Source of the DNA: JAXHUM01 sp034189325
GTDB taxonomy: Bacteria > Desulfobacterota > DSM-4660 > Desulfatiglandales > Desulfatiglandaceae
Reading direction: 5' to 3'
DNA length: 15,204 nt
Assembly: GCA_034189325.1 (NCBI GenBank)
Contig: JAXHUM010000022.1
Location: 1 to 15,204 of the forward strand
A model generated the notes under the pieces. It did no database searches, was not told the origin of the DNA, and saw only the letters and a program-made list of their open reading frames with translations. How positions within the stretch are numbered: position 1 is the stretch's first letter; each line of letters opens with the position of its first letter. The position numbers and the translations under genes are program-made. This document shows, one piece after another, positions 14,380 through 15,204 of the stretch.

Positions 14380-14946
14380 TTGAAGAATTTATTGATGTTA
14401 CTATGCGGAGTAACGCTGCTTTTTGGGATGATAGGGCTTGCAAGTGCCACGCCCATCACTTTTATTGATACCACAACTTTCACTGAAAATGGTACTAACC
14501 CGAGTGAGGATTTGGATTGTTATGGTGGGGATGCGGTCAATAAACTTGAGGGACGTTGGGACTATGTCGCCTGGACCCATCATTATGAATTCACTCCTCC
14601 CGCTGCTGAAGTGTTGTCAGGTACGCTGACGCTTTCATTGCACGATGATGGTGGTCTTGGTGATGGTCCCGAATTCGCATTTGGATGGGCAGAGGATGGT
14701 ACCTGGGCTTTCGGTGAAGTCGATACAGCGCTGTACGACTTTGAAATAACGGCCTCTTTCCTGGAAGACGGCGCTTTTAGTGTCGTCCTTGCGTCGCTAG
14801 GAGGTGACTTTTATATTAATTACTCTGAGCTGGAAATCACATATAATGCAGCCCCGGTTCCCGAACCAGGAACCATACTCCTCCTGGGTGCAGGCCTTCT
14901 CGGCGTAGTCGGTTACAACCGCAAACGCTTTGGGAAAAAAGCCTAA
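14380..14946 (+). CDS. PEP-CTERM sorting-domain protein, secreted
   Basis: 188 residues from TTG 14380, with GAGGT (14370-14374) 5 nt upstream. The next in-frame ATG (14395) would cut into the signal peptide. A signal peptide covers residues 1-23 (MKNLLMLLCG then a hydrophobic run ending ASA, cleavage before Thr24). The middle is acidic and rich in Gly, Asp, Thr and Trp, with beta-strand-like alternation, probably a single beta-sandwich domain with no known catalytic motif. The C-terminus is a classic PEP-CTERM: VPEPGT at 160-165, a hydrophobic helix (ILLLGAGLLGVVGY), then the basic tail NRKRFGKK. Exosortase (XrtA type, not in the window) would cleave near the PEP. The mature protein is probably exported toward the exopolysaccharide or cell surface. 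It has its own sigma-54 promoter and terminator. Confidence 0.9.
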   Translation: MKNLLMLLCGVTLLFGMIGLASATPITFIDTTTFTENGTNPSEDLDCYGGDAVNKLEGRWDYVAWTHHYEFTPPAAEVLSGTLTLSLHDDGGLGDGPEFAFGWAEDGTWAFGEVDTALYDFEITASFLEDGAFSVVLASLGGDFYINYSELEITYNAAPVPEPGTILLLGAGLLGVVGYNRKRFGKKA

Positions 14947-14986
14947 ACAGCCTCCACATCACCACAGAATTCTATTAGCCACATTC

Positions 14987-15016
14987 AAAAGCCCCGGATA
15001 ATCCGGGGCTTTTTTT
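14987..15016 (+). terminator. Rho-independent terminator of the PEP-CTERM gene
   Basis: GCCCCGGA (14991-14998) pairs perfectly with TCCGGGGC (15002-15009) around a TAA loop, extended by A/T pairs and followed by seven T residues (15010-15016). It begins about 40 nt after the stop. The A-run on the 5' side could allow bidirectional function. Confidence 0.95.
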
Positions 15017-15060
15017 GATGAAGCAAAACGGTTTCAGAAAGTTTATCTAAACAAATCTGG

Positions 15061-15204
15061 CTGTTTTTGAGAGCCTATTAAACCAAAAGAGACGGGAAAC
15101 GGTCTTTGGCAGGCAAGGCAGCTCATGACAGACCTCAAGGGACCCTGTGGGCCGAAAGCCTGCCGCTTGGTGGATCTCGTTTTACCATCAGATTACCCTT
15201 GGTA
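15061..15204 (+). pseudogene. Decayed partial copy of the prsK 3' end (direct repeat)
   Basis: From 15080 to the window end the DNA is about 89% identical to 13887-14012, the end of the prsK ATPase domain. The match starts near the F box; a weaker trace reading like LFEPIK lies at 15061-15079, broken by extra bases and an in-frame TGA. One G is missing from a GGGG run (CAAGGGGACC in prsK, CAAGGGACC here), shifting the frame after LMTDLKG. The G2 Ile is Asn (GNGLW in place of GIGLW). There is no start, membrane or phospho-acceptor part, so it cannot encode a kinase. It is cut by the window end, so what follows is unknown. Confidence 0.9.

Noticed and set aside
1..15204. CRISPR array, tRNA, rRNA, transposase or integrase genes
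   Set aside because: None was found: no spaced repeat series, no cloverleaf-like segment, and no recombinase motifs in any frame.

Overview
The window (about 15.2 kb, moderate GC) looks like chromosomal DNA of a Gram-negative bacterium, most likely an anaerobic member of the Desulfobacterota (former Deltaproteobacteria: sulfate reducers and syntrophs). This rests on gene content: a beta-keto acid cleavage enzyme beside an iron-sulfur/CCG-domain protein, a tripartite RND efflux operon, and a PEP-CTERM protein with its PrsK-type histidine kinase. The taxonomic call is an inference. There is no rRNA, tRNA, CRISPR array or recognisable transposase.

Layout. (1) 2-625 (+): 3' part of a conserved gene of unknown function, truncated by the window edge, followed by a possible terminator. 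(2) About 1060-4388 (+): a metabolic locus. A TTGACA promoter element and a roughly 160-nt leader, with a stem and a 15-codon upstream ORF, precede a BKACE-family (DUF849) enzyme (1294-2325). Then come a two-cluster [4Fe-4S]/CCG-domain redox protein (2478-3476) and, from its own promoter, an XRE-cupin regulator (3804-4388). The promoter regions of the enzyme and the regulator resemble each other, so the regulator may control both. (3) 11357-4477 (-): a five-gene efflux operon, tetR > tolC-like lipoprotein > membrane fusion protein > RND permease > small PII-like protein. The last three genes each overlap the stop codon of the gene before by 1 or 4 nt. The operon starts from a near-consensus promoter whose -10 box lies under an 18-bp dyad, the expected TetR autorepression site. 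(4) 11946-15204 (+): prsK, a 343-nt gap with a textbook sigma-54 promoter, a short PEP-CTERM protein with a strong terminator, and then a decayed, frameshifted second copy of the last ~126 nt of prsK running off the window end.

How it fits together. In the last region the kinase PrsK would signal to a sigma-54-dependent response regulator (PrsR, not in this window), which would activate the -24/-12 promoter of the PEP-CTERM gene. The exported protein would then be sorted by an exosortase encoded elsewhere. The efflux operon is a self-contained, autoregulated inner-membrane/periplasm/outer-membrane pump with an added PII-like accessory protein. The BKACE locus probably cleaves a beta-keto acid with acetyl-CoA in an anaerobic catabolic route; its substrate cannot be read from the sequence.

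Most notable observations: the prsK 3'-end duplication flanking the PEP-CTERM gene, the sigma-54 promoter exactly embedded in an 8-8-8 inverted repeat, the leader ORF that takes the best ribosome binding site of the BKACE transcript, and the coupling of a PII-like protein to an RND pump.
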